From the NCBI GenBank assembly GCA_938029215.1, contig CALHFG010000026.1:1-46199 (forward strand): DNA of 46,199 nt, written 5' to 3'. The notes beneath the pieces were generated by a model, which did no database searches, was not told the origin of the DNA, and saw only the letters and a program-made list of their open reading frames with translations. Positions 7,987 to 16,691 of this stretch are shown here, piece after piece. Source of the DNA: an uncultured Acidimicrobiales bacterium (GTDB lineage: Bacteria; Actinomycetota; Acidimicrobiia; Acidimicrobiales; SZUA-35). The position numbers and the translations under genes were made by a program. The stretch's first letter is position 1. Each line of letters starts with the position of its first letter.

Positions 7987-8757
7987 ATGAGAGTTTTGTG
8001 TTGTGTGAAGCGGGTGCCGGCACCCGGAGCCAAGATCAATATCACCGCCGACGGGCAAGACGTTGACACTGCCCACCTTGGGTTCGCCATGTCGCCGCAC
8101 GAGGAGTGCGCAGTCGAAGAGGCAGTGCAACTCTGTGAACGCTTCGATGGAGAAGCCACTGTGCTGACCCTCGGACCGCCCGAAGCCGAAGAGCAGCTCA
8201 GGTATGCAGCCTCGCTCGGTGTGCAAAAGGCAGTTCTGTTGAGCACCGACGGTTCCTCATGGGATCCGCAGCGAACCGCGAGCGCCATTGCGTCGGCCAT
8301 CGAGACACTCGAAGCTGCCGACGGGCCATTCGACTTGATTCTCTTTGGCAACGAGTCGGCCGACAGCGGCGGCTATCAGGTGGGCATCCGAGCGGCCCAT
8401 GCTTTGGGCCGTCCGATCGTGAACGCCATCAAAGGGATCGAGCCCGATCTCGACGCTGGCACGGCAACCGCCAAGCGCGAGATCGACGGTGGCTTCGAGC
8501 TCTACAACCTGCCGATGCCCGCGGTCATGGGTGTGAAGGAGGGGTTGAACCTTCCTCGCTATCCAACAATGCGCGGCCGGTTGGCCTCCAAAAAAATTGA
8601 GGTCAGTGTCATGCAGGCTGAGGCCGACGAGGGTGGTCAAACCCGCGTGACGCTGAAGCAACCGGCCGAAACGGTGTCGAACACCGTAAAGCTTGGGAAT
8701 GGCCCAGAAGCCGCTCCCGCAATCGTTGATCTCTTTGAAGAACTGGGGCTCCTCTAA
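7987..8757 (+). CDS. etfB: electron transfer flavoprotein, beta subunit
   Basis: 256 residues starting MRVLCCVKRVPAPGAK, the typical EtfB N-terminus. GGAGG lies 7 bases upstream, which fixes this start over an in-frame ATG 60 bases earlier that would sit inside the repeat element. Family stretches include SPHEECAVEEAVQL, ILFGNESADSGGYQVGIRAAHALG (the AMP-binding side of the subunit) and LPAVMGVKEGLNLPRYPTM-like text near residue 180. It pairs with EtfA (TAATG overlap of one base) to take electrons from flavin dehydrogenases and pass them on, usually to ETF:quinone oxidoreductase. The upstream DMGDH-like flavoprotein is the likely donor. Confidence 0.96.
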   Translation: MRVLCCVKRVPAPGAKINITADGQDVDTAHLGFAMSPHEECAVEEAVQLCERFDGEATVLTLGPPEAEEQLRYAASLGVQKAVLLSTDGSSWDPQRTASAIASAIETLEAADGPFDLILFGNESADSGGYQVGIRAAHALGRPIVNAIKGIEPDLDAGTATAKREIDGGFELYNLPMPAVMGVKEGLNLPRYPTMRGRLASKKIEVSVMQAEADEGGQTRVTLKQPAETVSNTVKLGNGPEAAPAIVDLFEELGLL

Positions 8758-9734
8758 TGGCCGACATTCTTGTACTCGCCGAAACCGAAGACGGCGCCGT
8801 GGTTCCGGCAACGCTCGAGGCGCTTACCGCCGCTCGCCAGCTGGACGGCGACGTTCATGTCCTGCTTTGTGGCGATTCGGTCGATGCCGACGACGCCGCA
8901 GAAAGGCTGGGGGAGTATGGCGCATCTACCGTGCACGTGGGGGAAAGCGACCTGCTCAATGTGTTCGGTCCGGAGGCTTGGGGGCAAGCGCTTGCGCTGG
9001 CGATCGAGGAGATCTCTCCCGATGTCGTGCTTGCGAGCGGAACGTCGAAGGGGAACGAAGTTCTCGCCATGGCTGCCGCTCGACTTGACCTGCCGTTTGT
9101 CGCAAACTGCACCGAGCTTCCCTCGGAGCTTGCCGATGACGACGAGGTGGAGCTCACCCGGGTTCAGTGGGGCGGCTCGTTGCTTGAGCAGTCTCAGTTG
9201 TCCGCCGAGACCCGCATCGTGTCGATCGCTCATCACGCTCTGGAGGCCGAGTCTGCTGGCGGGTCCGCAGCTGCGACCGAGACGATCGATATGGAGATCG
9301 ACGACCTGTATGCGCGCACCCAGGTGGTTGGGCGTGAAATGGCCGAAGCCGGTGTGACCCTCGCAACGGCGCCGATTGTGTTCGGCGGAGGCCGAGCGGT
9401 TGGTTCGGCCGAAGCGTTTGCCCCGTTGGAAGAATGCGCGTCGTTGATGGGTGGCCGTGTCGGCTGTTCACGAGCGGTGACCAACAACGGCTGGCGACCC
9501 CACCGTGACCAGGTTGGTCAGACCGGCACCCGCATCGCGCCCGAGCTGTATGTCGCGTCGGGAATCTCCGGGGCTATCCAGCACTGGGTCGGTGCGATGG
9601 CGTCGAAGCAGATCCTGGCAATCAATACGGACCCGGAAGCGAACATGGTGGTGAAGGCCGACTACTTCGTAGAGGGCGACCTCCACCAGGTCATCCCCGC
9701 CGTCGCCGAAGAAATCAAAAAGCGCAAGGCCTAA
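8757..9734 (+). CDS. etfA: electron transfer flavoprotein, alpha subunit
   Basis: 325 residues, normal length. The C-terminal FAD-binding domain is clear: VFGGGRAVGSAEAFAPLEECASLMGG, SRAVTNNGW, QVGQTGTRIAPELYVASGISGAIQHWVGAM and the signature ILAINTDPEANMVVKADYFVEGDLHQVIP. The N-terminal half is the usual Rossmann-like domain. Its ATG overlaps the etfB stop by one base, so the subunits are translationally coupled. It binds FAD and with EtfB forms the heterodimer that links the upstream N-methyl dehydrogenase to the respiratory chain (role inferred from context). Confidence 0.97.
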   Translation: MADILVLAETEDGAVVPATLEALTAARQLDGDVHVLLCGDSVDADDAAERLGEYGASTVHVGESDLLNVFGPEAWGQALALAIEEISPDVVLASGTSKGNEVLAMAAARLDLPFVANCTELPSELADDDEVELTRVQWGGSLLEQSQLSAETRIVSIAHHALEAESAGGSAAATETIDMEIDDLYARTQVVGREMAEAGVTLATAPIVFGGGRAVGSAEAFAPLEECASLMGGRVGCSRAVTNNGWRPHRDQVGQTGTRIAPELYVASGISGAIQHWVGAMASKQILAINTDPEANMVVKADYFVEGDLHQVIPAVAEEIKKRKA

Positions 9735-9739
9735 CCCCC

Positions 9740-9819
9740 CCAAATTTCGTCCATGTCCTACATTTTTCGTGGGCCATGGATGTCAATTAGGTGTGTTTGG
9801 GGTCTCGCACGAAATTTGG
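9740..9819. terminator. inverted repeat between convergent etfA and VOC genes, candidate bidirectional terminator
   Basis: CCAAATTTCGT (9740-9750) is repeated as its reverse complement at 9809-9819, 58 bases apart, in the 103-bp gap between the convergent genes. The arms are AT-rich and there is no U-tract, so it is not a textbook terminator. It may instead be a binding site. Confidence 0.35.
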
Positions 9820-9837
9820 ACGAAGTGGGGCGACTGG

Positions 9838-10215
9838 TCAGCGATGCTGATCGATGAGGATGGCGTTGCCGTCTGGATCGGCGAGCGTGATGTGAGCAGG
9901 GCCCTCGGCCTCGGCGTCGTCGTTGATGCCATCCCCTAACTCGATTCCGGCGTCGGTGAGTTGTCGTGCGACCTCTCGAACGTCGGTGAATGGATTGACT
10001 TCCTGAGCGTTTGAGTCCCATCCGGGATTAAACGTGAGGATGTTTCCTTCGAACATGCCCTGGAACAAGCCGATGAGCGTGGTGCCGCTCTTCATGATGA
10101 GAAAGCCATGCGCTTCGTCGCCGCCCATTTGGGCGAAGCCAAGCTTCTCATAGAACTCCTTGGACACCGCCAAGTCTTTCACCGCAAGGCTGACCGAGAA
10201 CGCTCCTAGTTCCAT
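9838..10215 (-). CDS. VOC-superfamily (glyoxalase/dioxygenase-like) protein
   Basis: 125 residues, the size of a single VOC subunit with two beta-alpha-beta-beta-beta units. The start FSVSLAVKDLAVSKEFYEKLGF and the second half LTDAGIELGDG...AHITLADPDGNAILIDQH are typical. In the second unit, DPDGN followed by ILIDQH lacks the usual Glu metal ligand seen in glyoxalase I or ring-cleaving dioxygenases, so enzyme activity is doubtful and ligand binding is possible. It stands downstream of the PhyH-type gene on the same strand, with 166 bp and a strong palindrome between them, so it probably has its own transcript. Confidence 0.85.
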   Translation of the reverse strand: MELGAFSVSLAVKDLAVSKEFYEKLGFAQMGGDEAHGFLIMKSGTTLIGLFQGMFEGNILTFNPGWDSNAQEVNPFTDVREVARQLTDAGIELGDGINDDAEAEGPAHITLADPDGNAILIDQHR

Positions 10216-10296
10216 AGTTCCGACCCTAGGTCCCTAATCGAGGCGGCGCCATAATACGTTCGGTATCCAGAGGTGCCGAGCCGGCTTTCTGCCTTA

Positions 10297-10351
10297 TGGG
10301 GAACACATTTGGCAGTTCTCCCGTCTGGGGAACACACGTCGTGTGTTCCCC
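10297..10351. promoter_or_regulatory. three copies of GGGGAACACA, two forming a strong palindrome
   Basis: TGGGGAACACA occurs at 10297-10307 and again at 10326-10336. The second copy is the left arm of a near-perfect palindrome, GGGGAACACACG (10327-10338) against CGTGTGTTCCCC (10340-10351), with one base between the arms. It lies just past the end of the PhyH gene and upstream of the VOC gene (both minus strand). It could end the first transcript as a hairpin or serve as an operator for the second. The third, spaced copy favours an operator. Confidence 0.45.
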
Positions 10352-10381
10352 GACAGGAATTTGGGGAGGGGTGGGGGAGGG

Positions 10382-11440
10382 TTAGTGGCTGAGTTTTTTG
10401 GTGGCCATGTCGGCGAGGGACTTGGCGAGCTGCTCGGTGGACCAGCGGTCCGCCACCGCACGACGAAGCAGATCGGCCTGGGACTCGGGCACGATGGCGT
10501 CGATCGGCTCGTCTCGATCGAGATTGGTGGGGAACGGATACCCCTCCGCTGCGGCTGCGATCGCCGCGTCGATGTGGGGATGGCCGGATCGCTTCAGCAG
10601 TGCGGGGAACAACTGATTGCACATCCGTTCGCGATCGACCGTCTCGAGCGTTCTTCCCATAGGCGACCCGATCTGAAGCAGGTTCGCCATGCGCTTTACG
10701 TCGGCCGTGCGGTTCGTGCCGGCACCATGGAACAGGGCGGGGTTAAAGAACACCGCGTCACCCTTTTCCAACGGAAGCTGCACGTGATGCTCAGCGAAGT
10801 AGTCCTTGAATTCCTGCAGCGGCCAGGCGAGATAGCCCGCGTCGTACTTCTGCGAGTGTGGAAGGTACATCGTGGGCCCACTCTCAACGGGCATGTCGAT
10901 GTGGGCGATTGCCCCCTGGAGGGTGAGAACCGGGGACAGCAGGTGGGCATGGCGAGGGAACCGTGCGGCTTGGTCCACGTCCATGAAACCCAGGTGATAG
11001 TCACGATGAGGGCTCTGAGCCTGACCGCCTGGATTCACAACATTCAGCTGCGATGTCACTTGGTACCCGGGGCCAAGCCACGCTTCACATGCCACCGCCA
11101 AGCTCTGGTTGGCGTAGTAGTCGACGAAGACATCGGGGGCGTGCATCGCCATCTTCTCGAGCGCGTTCCAGACCCGGTCGTTGGCCCCAGCCTTCGCAAA
11201 GTGGTCACCGGCCCCCTTGCCCGAGCGCTTCTGTTCCTCGATCAGCTGAAAGAACACCTCGGTTGCCGCGTCGACGATAGAAGTACCGAACGCGCCCTTG
11301 ATCACGATGACGCCGGGGCCGTTCATCAGGCAGTCGGCGATCTCCACCATGTTCGATTCGACCATGTCTGCAGCGGAATAGATTCGGGTCGGCTCGCCGT
11401 CTTCAACGATTGATCGAAAGGCCTCGAGGTCGGGGACCAT
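10382..11440 (-). CDS. phytanoyl-CoA dioxygenase (PhyH) family Fe(II)/2-oxoglutarate oxygenase
   Basis: 352 residues. The facial triad fits SPHRDYH (His145, Asp147) and ALFHGAGTNRT (His238), with Arg244 placed to hold 2-oxoglutarate. Between them GAIAHIDMPVESGPTMYLPHSQ is the common PhyH strand-loop. Proteins of this family hydroxylate small molecules, and substrates are very diverse, so none is assigned. The ATG at 11440 is preceded by CTGGAG on the coding strand. It follows the APH-type kinase by 60 bp on the same strand and may be co-transcribed with it. Confidence 0.9.
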   Translation of the reverse strand: MVPDLEAFRSIVEDGEPTRIYSAADMVESNMVEIADCLMNGPGVIVIKGAFGTSIVDAATEVFFQLIEEQKRSGKGAGDHFAKAGANDRVWNALEKMAMHAPDVFVDYYANQSLAVACEAWLGPGYQVTSQLNVVNPGGQAQSPHRDYHLGFMDVDQAARFPRHAHLLSPVLTLQGAIAHIDMPVESGPTMYLPHSQKYDAGYLAWPLQEFKDYFAEHHVQLPLEKGDAVFFNPALFHGAGTNRTADVKRMANLLQIGSPMGRTLETVDRERMCNQLFPALLKRSGHPHIDAAIAAAAEGYPFPTNLDRDEPIDAIVPESQADLLRRAVADRWSTEQLAKSLADMATKKLSH

Positions 11441-11500
11441 TATTAACTCCAGGGGTTGGACAAAATCTATGGATAGCTTCCCACAACTCGACCCAGCCGT

Positions 11501-12241
11501 CTACATCGACTTCCGAATATGTCGAAGTTGATCGAGTCTCTTTCGAGCGTAGACCGGCTCGGCCACCCAACCGTTGACGACCTCCCAGGCATGGCTGAGC
11601 ATCCGAGCCCTTCGGTGGTCGTCGTCGGTCAACACTTGCACACCGAGATTTGACAAATCGTGCCACACCAGATCGACCCGACTTTCGTCGAAATCGAGCA
11701 GGCCGACGCCGTCGGGAGAGATGCGAATATTGGACGCATGCGGATCGCCGTGGATGGCCGCCAACGGGACGTGCTCATAGCCCGTGAGGTAGGGGGCCAG
11801 CTCGTCAACGAGACCGCTCGGAACCGCATCGAGGTTGGCGTCCACGCTGCGTCGTTTGATGATCAACTGAGCGACGCTGCAACACCCGGGTCGTTGTGGC
11901 CATTCGGACGTGAGCGTGTGTAGTCGAAGGAGGGTGGCGGCAACCGCTTCCCAGTCGTCGGCTGAATTCGGTGCCGTCCCATCGAGCCACTTCTGCACGA
12001 TCACTCCGTCCGCCTGCAGATCGCCATCCTGGGTGGCTCGGATCGACGGCACCCGAAAACCCTGTTCGTCAAGCTTTGCAATAAGGCCGAGTTCCCATTC
12101 GAGCGACTCGACGCTCCGGCGGCTCCGGCGCACCGAAACCATTTCGCCATCGAGTCTGCCTCGCCAGACCTCGTTTCGATTGCCTTCGAGAATCGGTTCT
12201 ACGAGTTCGAGATCACCCCAAAGCTGTAGGTCAACCTCCAT
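11501..12241 (-). CDS. aminoglycoside phosphotransferase (APH)-type small-molecule kinase
   Basis: 246 residues. The Brenner-type catalytic loop is IHGDPHASNIRI, followed by GLLDFDE, where the Asp of LLDFD binds metal. The N-lobe is short: EGNRNEVWRGRLDGEMVSVRRSRRS contains the nucleotide-binding strand, but the usual Lys is replaced by Arg. Such proteins phosphorylate hydroxyl groups on sugars, amino acids, choline or antibiotics. Nothing here points to resistance; the surroundings suggest metabolism. It is divergent from the TauD-type gene, with about 98 bp between starts. Confidence 0.85.
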   Translation of the reverse strand: MEVDLQLWGDLELVEPILEGNRNEVWRGRLDGEMVSVRRSRRSVESLEWELGLIAKLDEQGFRVPSIRATQDGDLQADGVIVQKWLDGTAPNSADDWEAVAATLLRLHTLTSEWPQRPGCCSVAQLIIKRRSVDANLDAVPSGLVDELAPYLTGYEHVPLAAIHGDPHASNIRISPDGVGLLDFDESRVDLVWHDLSNLGVQVLTDDDHRRARMLSHAWEVVNGWVAEPVYARKRLDQLRHIRKSM

Positions 12242-12339
12242 TCGGCCAGCCTAGAACTCTGCTCACCTCGGATCAGCGCTTGGAACAGGAGCCGACTGAG
12301 CTGACATACTGGCACCGACGTCAAAAGGGGAACGAGTAC

Positions 12340-13185
12340 ATGAGAATTGAACCGGTGAATGATGCGGTCGGCGCCACGATCCACGATGTTGCCCTCAGCC
12401 GTTTGGATGATGCGCAGGTGGCCGAGATCACCGAAGCGTGGGCGAGGTACGGCGTGCTGTTCTTCCACGATCAAGACCTCACACCCGATCAGCATGTGGC
12501 CCTCGCCGTGCAGTTGGGCGAGATCGACGTGAATCGGTTCTTCGCCCGCGTTGAAGGACACGATGTCATCGCCGCGGTCGTGAAAGAGCCAACCGACGAA
12601 CTGAACATCGGCGGTGGCTGGCACACCGACCACTCCTATGACCCGGCCCCCGCCAAAGGGTCGATCCTGGTAGCCCGCGATGTTCCGCCGACGGGTGGTG
12701 ACACTCAGTTCCTCTCGACCGAAACCGCCTGGCGCACGCTTCCTCAGGATCTGAAAGAACGGGTACATGGTCTTGTCGCGATCCACAGCAGCGATCACAT
12801 CTTCGGTCCGAAGTCAGATTATGCCAAGAGGATGGGCGACCGGTTTGGCAACAGTGAGGCTGTGAACACCTCGGAGCACCCGTTGGTGATCGCGCACCCG
12901 GTCACGGGGAATCCAATCCTGTACGTGAACCCGGCGTTCACCATTGGGATCGTGGGTATGGACAACGCGGAGTCGAAGCCGCTACTGGATGAGCTCTACA
13001 CCCACATTGCGAGTGATGAACATATGCACCAGTTCAAGTGGGCAGTGGGATCGGTGGCCATGTGGGACAACCGTTCCACCTGGCACCATGCGCTCAACGA
13101 CTATCCAGGTCATCGACGAGCGATGCATCGCATCACGCTTGCGGGTGAGCCACTTGCAGCCGCCAACGTACCGCAGCCCGCATAA
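12340..13185 (+). CDS. TauD/TfdA-family Fe(II)/2-oxoglutarate dioxygenase
   Basis: 281 residues. I chose ATG 12340 over an in-frame ATG 60 bases upstream because AAAAGGGG precedes it at suitable spacing and MRIEPVNDAVGATIHDVALS is the usual TauD start. The metal site is WHTDHSY (His95, Asp97) with the distal His in TWHHALNDYPG (about residue 249), followed by the Arg-rich GHRRAMHRITLAG that binds 2-oxoglutarate. The family releases sulfite, amines or other groups by hydroxylation. It precedes the two amidohydrolases by 26 bp, so it probably heads that operon. The substrate is unknown. Confidence 0.93.
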   Translation: MRIEPVNDAVGATIHDVALSRLDDAQVAEITEAWARYGVLFFHDQDLTPDQHVALAVQLGEIDVNRFFARVEGHDVIAAVVKEPTDELNIGGGWHTDHSYDPAPAKGSILVARDVPPTGGDTQFLSTETAWRTLPQDLKERVHGLVAIHSSDHIFGPKSDYAKRMGDRFGNSEAVNTSEHPLVIAHPVTGNPILYVNPAFTIGIVGMDNAESKPLLDELYTHIASDEHMHQFKWAVGSVAMWDNRSTWHHALNDYPGHRRAMHRITLAGEPLAAANVPQPA

Positions 13186-13211
13186 AACCATCGCCGACAA
13201 GTTATGCAAGG

Positions 13212-15023
13212 ATGGCGGCGATGGCCCAGATCTTCATTGCTAACCAGTTCGTAACGCTCGATCCGGAAATGCCCGTCGCTGCAGCGGTCGCAGTGGAAGA
13301 CGGTCGGATCGTTGGCGTTGGCGCACAGGTCGAACTTGAAGCCCGTTTCCCAGACGCAGCGCTGGATACCTCCTTTGCCGGTCATACGGTGCTTCCGGGA
13401 CTCATCGACCAACATCTTCATCCCATCCTGGGGGCTTCTACCCTCGCGACGGCAGTAATTGCGACAGAGGATTGGGTCCTGCCCGACATCACCTATCCAG
13501 CTGCCCACAGTCATGAGGAATATGTAGAGCGGCTACGCGTTGCCGAACGTCAATTGACCCAACCTGACGAATGGCTGTTCTCGTGGGGTTACCACCAGCT
13601 CTGGCATGGCGAGCTGTCTCGATCGATCCTCGATGACGTGAGCCCGACGCGTCCCATCGGTGTCTGGCAAAGGTCCTGTCATGAGTTCTATGTGAACTCG
13701 GCGGCCCTGGAAGCGTTGGGAATCTCCGAGGACACGTTGCCAGCTGACCCCGCCGTGAGGGCCATGATCGATCTCGACCGTGGCCACTTCTGGGAACGGG
13801 GCCTGTTCCAGTGTTTGTTCGGTGCGGTGATGCCTCATCTTTTCAGCCCGCTGCGGTTCGTCATGGGCCTCGAGCAGATGGTGCGATACCTCCATCAGAA
13901 CGGGGTGACCGCTTTCAACGAGCCCGGTGCCATTCTCGTTCCCGGTGCGTGGGAGCTGTACGAGCAGATTCTTGGCGCCGACGACACTCCGTTCTATAGC
14001 TTCTTTCTTACCGACGGGCGGTCGCCAGCCGAGCAGGGTCTGAGCCACGAAGAAACCCTGGAACGGGCCGAGGCCGATCTGGGCCGGGCCCCGCAAGGAA
14101 AGCTCTCGTTCTTTCCCAAGCAGGTCAAGCTATTCGCCGACGGAGCCATTGTCAGTCAGCTGATGCAGATGAAGGATCCGTATCTGGATCGTGAGGGCAA
14201 TCCCGACCCGGATCATCACGGCGAATGGATCCTTCCGCCGGACGTGCTGGAGGAACGATCGAAGCTGTATTGGGACGAGGGCTTCCAGATCCACATTCAC
14301 GTAAACGGCGACCTGGGTCTTGACGTGGTACTCGACACGATCGAACGACGAATGGCCGAGCGGCCGCGTATCGATCACCGAACCGTGATCGTACATTTCG
14401 CCAACTCGACCGAGGAGCAAGTGGATCGGATCGCAAAGCTGGGCGCCATCGTGAGTGCCAACCCGTACTATCCGATCGGTTTTGCGGACAAGTACAGCGA
14501 GTGGGGCCTGGGCCCAGACCGGGCAGACAGCATGGTGCGAAGCGCCTCAGTGTTGCAGAGAGGCATCCCCCTCTCCTTCCACAGTGACCTACCCATGGGT
14601 CCGGCGGACCCGTTGGCCATGATGTCCTTTGCGGTTAATCGGGTCACACCTAGCGGCCGCGTGGCCGGCCCCGAACAACGCATAACCGCAGAACAGGCAT
14701 TGCATGCCGTCACGTTGGGTGCGGCCCAGTCATGGCGCCGCGAACGTGACCTCGGGAGCATCGAGGTGGGTAAGATCGCCAACTTCACGGTCGTCGACGC
14801 CAACCCGCTCGAAGTCGAGCCCGAGGACATCGATCAGATCCACGTTGTGGGCACCGTCTTTGAGGGGCGGTGGCATCCGGTGCCAGAAGGCGCCAGCCGA
14901 GTCTCGAACCAGCGCCGCATCGACGGCCACTCGGCCGACAGTTACGACGTTCATAGCCATAACTGCATTTGCGGTGTCGCCCGCGAACTACTTCTTGCTT
15001 TGGAAAGGAACCAAGCAGCATGA
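13212..15023 (+). CDS. YtcJ-like metal-dependent amidohydrolase (amidohydrolase family 3), copy 1
   Basis: 603 residues. The metal motif is VLPGLIDQHLHP near residue 65. Further family marks are KLFADGAIVSQLMQM, FQIHIHVNGDLGLDVVLD, HRTVIVHFANSTEEQVDRIAKLGAIVSANP and IPLSFHSDLPMGPADP (the catalytic Asp region), ending with LGSIEVGKIANFTVVDANPLEVEP. Such enzymes cleave cyclic or exocyclic amides or imides using one or two metal ions. ATG 13221, three codons in, is an alternative start. The stop overlaps the next start by four bases (ATGA), so the two hydrolases are translationally coupled. No signal peptide is visible; cytoplasmic. Confidence 0.92.
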   Translation: MAAMAQIFIANQFVTLDPEMPVAAAVAVEDGRIVGVGAQVELEARFPDAALDTSFAGHTVLPGLIDQHLHPILGASTLATAVIATEDWVLPDITYPAAHSHEEYVERLRVAERQLTQPDEWLFSWGYHQLWHGELSRSILDDVSPTRPIGVWQRSCHEFYVNSAALEALGISEDTLPADPAVRAMIDLDRGHFWERGLFQCLFGAVMPHLFSPLRFVMGLEQMVRYLHQNGVTAFNEPGAILVPGAWELYEQILGADDTPFYSFFLTDGRSPAEQGLSHEETLERAEADLGRAPQGKLSFFPKQVKLFADGAIVSQLMQMKDPYLDREGNPDPDHHGEWILPPDVLEERSKLYWDEGFQIHIHVNGDLGLDVVLDTIERRMAERPRIDHRTVIVHFANSTEEQVDRIAKLGAIVSANPYYPIGFADKYSEWGLGPDRADSMVRSASVLQRGIPLSFHSDLPMGPADPLAMMSFAVNRVTPSGRVAGPEQRITAEQALHAVTLGAAQSWRRERDLGSIEVGKIANFTVVDANPLEVEPEDIDQIHVVGTVFEGRWHPVPEGASRVSNQRRIDGHSADSYDVHSHNCICGVARELLLALERNQAA

Positions 15024-16690
15024 CCGAAGAGACAATCATTTATCCAGCTCGCAAGGTCATCACCATGAACCCGGCCTTCCCGGAGGGTCAGGCGGTTGCG
15101 GTTCGAGGCGACCGAGTGCTTGGTGTTGGCACGGTCGACGAACTGGCCGGTTGGGGTGACCATACGATTGATGATCGGTTCGCCGACAAAGTGATCCTGC
15201 CAGGGTTCATCGAGGCTCACACCCACGTGATGGCCGGTGGCGTGTGGCAGTTTCCGTACGTTGGCTTCTTCGACCGGAGAGACCCCGACGGAAAACTCTG
15301 GCAGGGGAGCACCTCAATAGACGAGGTCGTCGATCGCCTCATCGAGCAGGAAAGCATGATGGGGGACCCTTCCGAGCCGTTGATCGCCTGGGGGCTCGAT
15401 CCCATCTACATGCCAGGCGAGCGCCTGGTGGCGAAGCATCTCGATCGTGTATCAACCGACCGTCCGATCTTCGTCTACCACGCCAGTGGACACCTCGGGA
15501 CAGTGAACACCGCCATGCTCGAACGGTCCGAAATCACCGAGCACAACCAGACCCCGGGTGTCGTGAAAGATCCCGACGGACAACCAAACGGTGAGCTGCA
15601 AGAGCCCGCCGCCATGATGCTGGCGACCAGTGCGTTCGAACGGCTCGTAGTTGCTATCGGATCTCAAGAGGCGAAGTGGGGCTACGCCAACGAGGCAAAG
15701 AACACCGGCCAAACGCTCATCACCGATCTCGGTACAACGCGGGTAAACGATCCATCCCAGGTTGAAGCGTGGCGGGAGGTGACCGAGGATCCCACGTATC
15801 CAGCTCGAGTGATGCTCGCTGGTTCGTCGATGTTTGGCGGAGAACAGGATCCCGACAAGCTGGCGGCGATCGTGAACGATCTCAAGCAGGAGCAGTCTCC
15901 CAAACTGCGCTTCGGCATCATCAAGATCGTGCTCGATGGTTCGATTCAGGGCTTCACGGCGCGGGTTTCCTGGCCCTATTACTTCAATCCTCCGGAGGGG
16001 CATCCGGGCAACGGCCTCTGGTTGGTTCCGCCAGACCAGGTAGCGGACATTGTGACCGCTCATCACAAGGCAGGGTTGACCGTGCACGCTCATTGCAACG
16101 GTGATCAGACTGCGCAGGTGTTCATCGATGCCGTGGAGACGGCACTGGAGCGACACCCACGCTGGGATCACCGACACACCGTTCAGCATTGCCAGCTGAC
16201 AACTCCGGCCCAGTACCGACAGATGGCGGCGCTCGGCATGAACGCCAACATCTTCAGCAACCACATTTACTACTGGGGTGACCAACACCGAGACTTCACA
16301 GTGGGACCCGAACGGGCGGCTCGTATGGATGCGTGTGCCACTGCCTTGCGCGAAGGGGTGAAGTTCTCCATCCACTCCGACTCGCCCATCACTCCGATGG
16401 GCCACCTGCATACGGCTTGGTGTGCTGTGAATCGACTGACGGCAACCGGTGAGGTGCTCGGGCCCGATGAGCGAATCGACGTTCAGGATGCGCTCGAGGC
16501 AATCACCATTAACGCGGCCTATCAGCTCAAGCTGGATCACGACATGGGCAGCATCGAGGCGGGCAAGCTCGCCGACTTCGCCATCCTGGAAGACGACCCG
16601 TTGGCGGTCGAGCCCGCTGCGCTTAAAGACATCGGCGTCTGGGGGACGGTGGTCGGTGGCGTTGCCCATCAAGCAGGTACGAGCAACTGA
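15020..16690 (+). CDS. YtcJ-like metal-dependent amidohydrolase, copy 2
   Basis: 556 residues from ATG 15020, with GAAAGGA upstream. The domain order is as in the preceding gene: VILPGFIEAHTHVMAGG (HxH), KIVLDGSIQGFTARV, LTVHAHCNGDQTAQVFIDAVE, HRHTVQHCQLTTPAQYRQMAALGMNANIFSNH, FSIHSDSPITPMGHLHTAW and DMGSIEAGKLADFAILEDDPLAVEP. It is clearly a paralogue of the upstream hydrolase but diverged, so the two probably act on different substrates or successive steps. It is followed after one base by the COG0523 GTPase and then by an importer for the likely substrate (inference). Confidence 0.93.
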   Translation: MTEETIIYPARKVITMNPAFPEGQAVAVRGDRVLGVGTVDELAGWGDHTIDDRFADKVILPGFIEAHTHVMAGGVWQFPYVGFFDRRDPDGKLWQGSTSIDEVVDRLIEQESMMGDPSEPLIAWGLDPIYMPGERLVAKHLDRVSTDRPIFVYHASGHLGTVNTAMLERSEITEHNQTPGVVKDPDGQPNGELQEPAAMMLATSAFERLVVAIGSQEAKWGYANEAKNTGQTLITDLGTTRVNDPSQVEAWREVTEDPTYPARVMLAGSSMFGGEQDPDKLAAIVNDLKQEQSPKLRFGIIKIVLDGSIQGFTARVSWPYYFNPPEGHPGNGLWLVPPDQVADIVTAHHKAGLTVHAHCNGDQTAQVFIDAVETALERHPRWDHRHTVQHCQLTTPAQYRQMAALGMNANIFSNHIYYWGDQHRDFTVGPERAARMDACATALREGVKFSIHSDSPITPMGHLHTAWCAVNRLTATGEVLGPDERIDVQDALEAITINAAYQLKLDHDMGSIEAGKLADFAILEDDPLAVEPAALKDIGVWGTVVGGVAHQAGTSN

Positions 16691-16691
16691 G

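Noticed and set aside
11501-12241. An antibiotic resistance gene (aminoglycoside phosphotransferase)
   Set aside because: Only the general kinase fold is seen; the length, the replaced N-lobe Lys and the metabolic neighbourhood do not support a resistance role.
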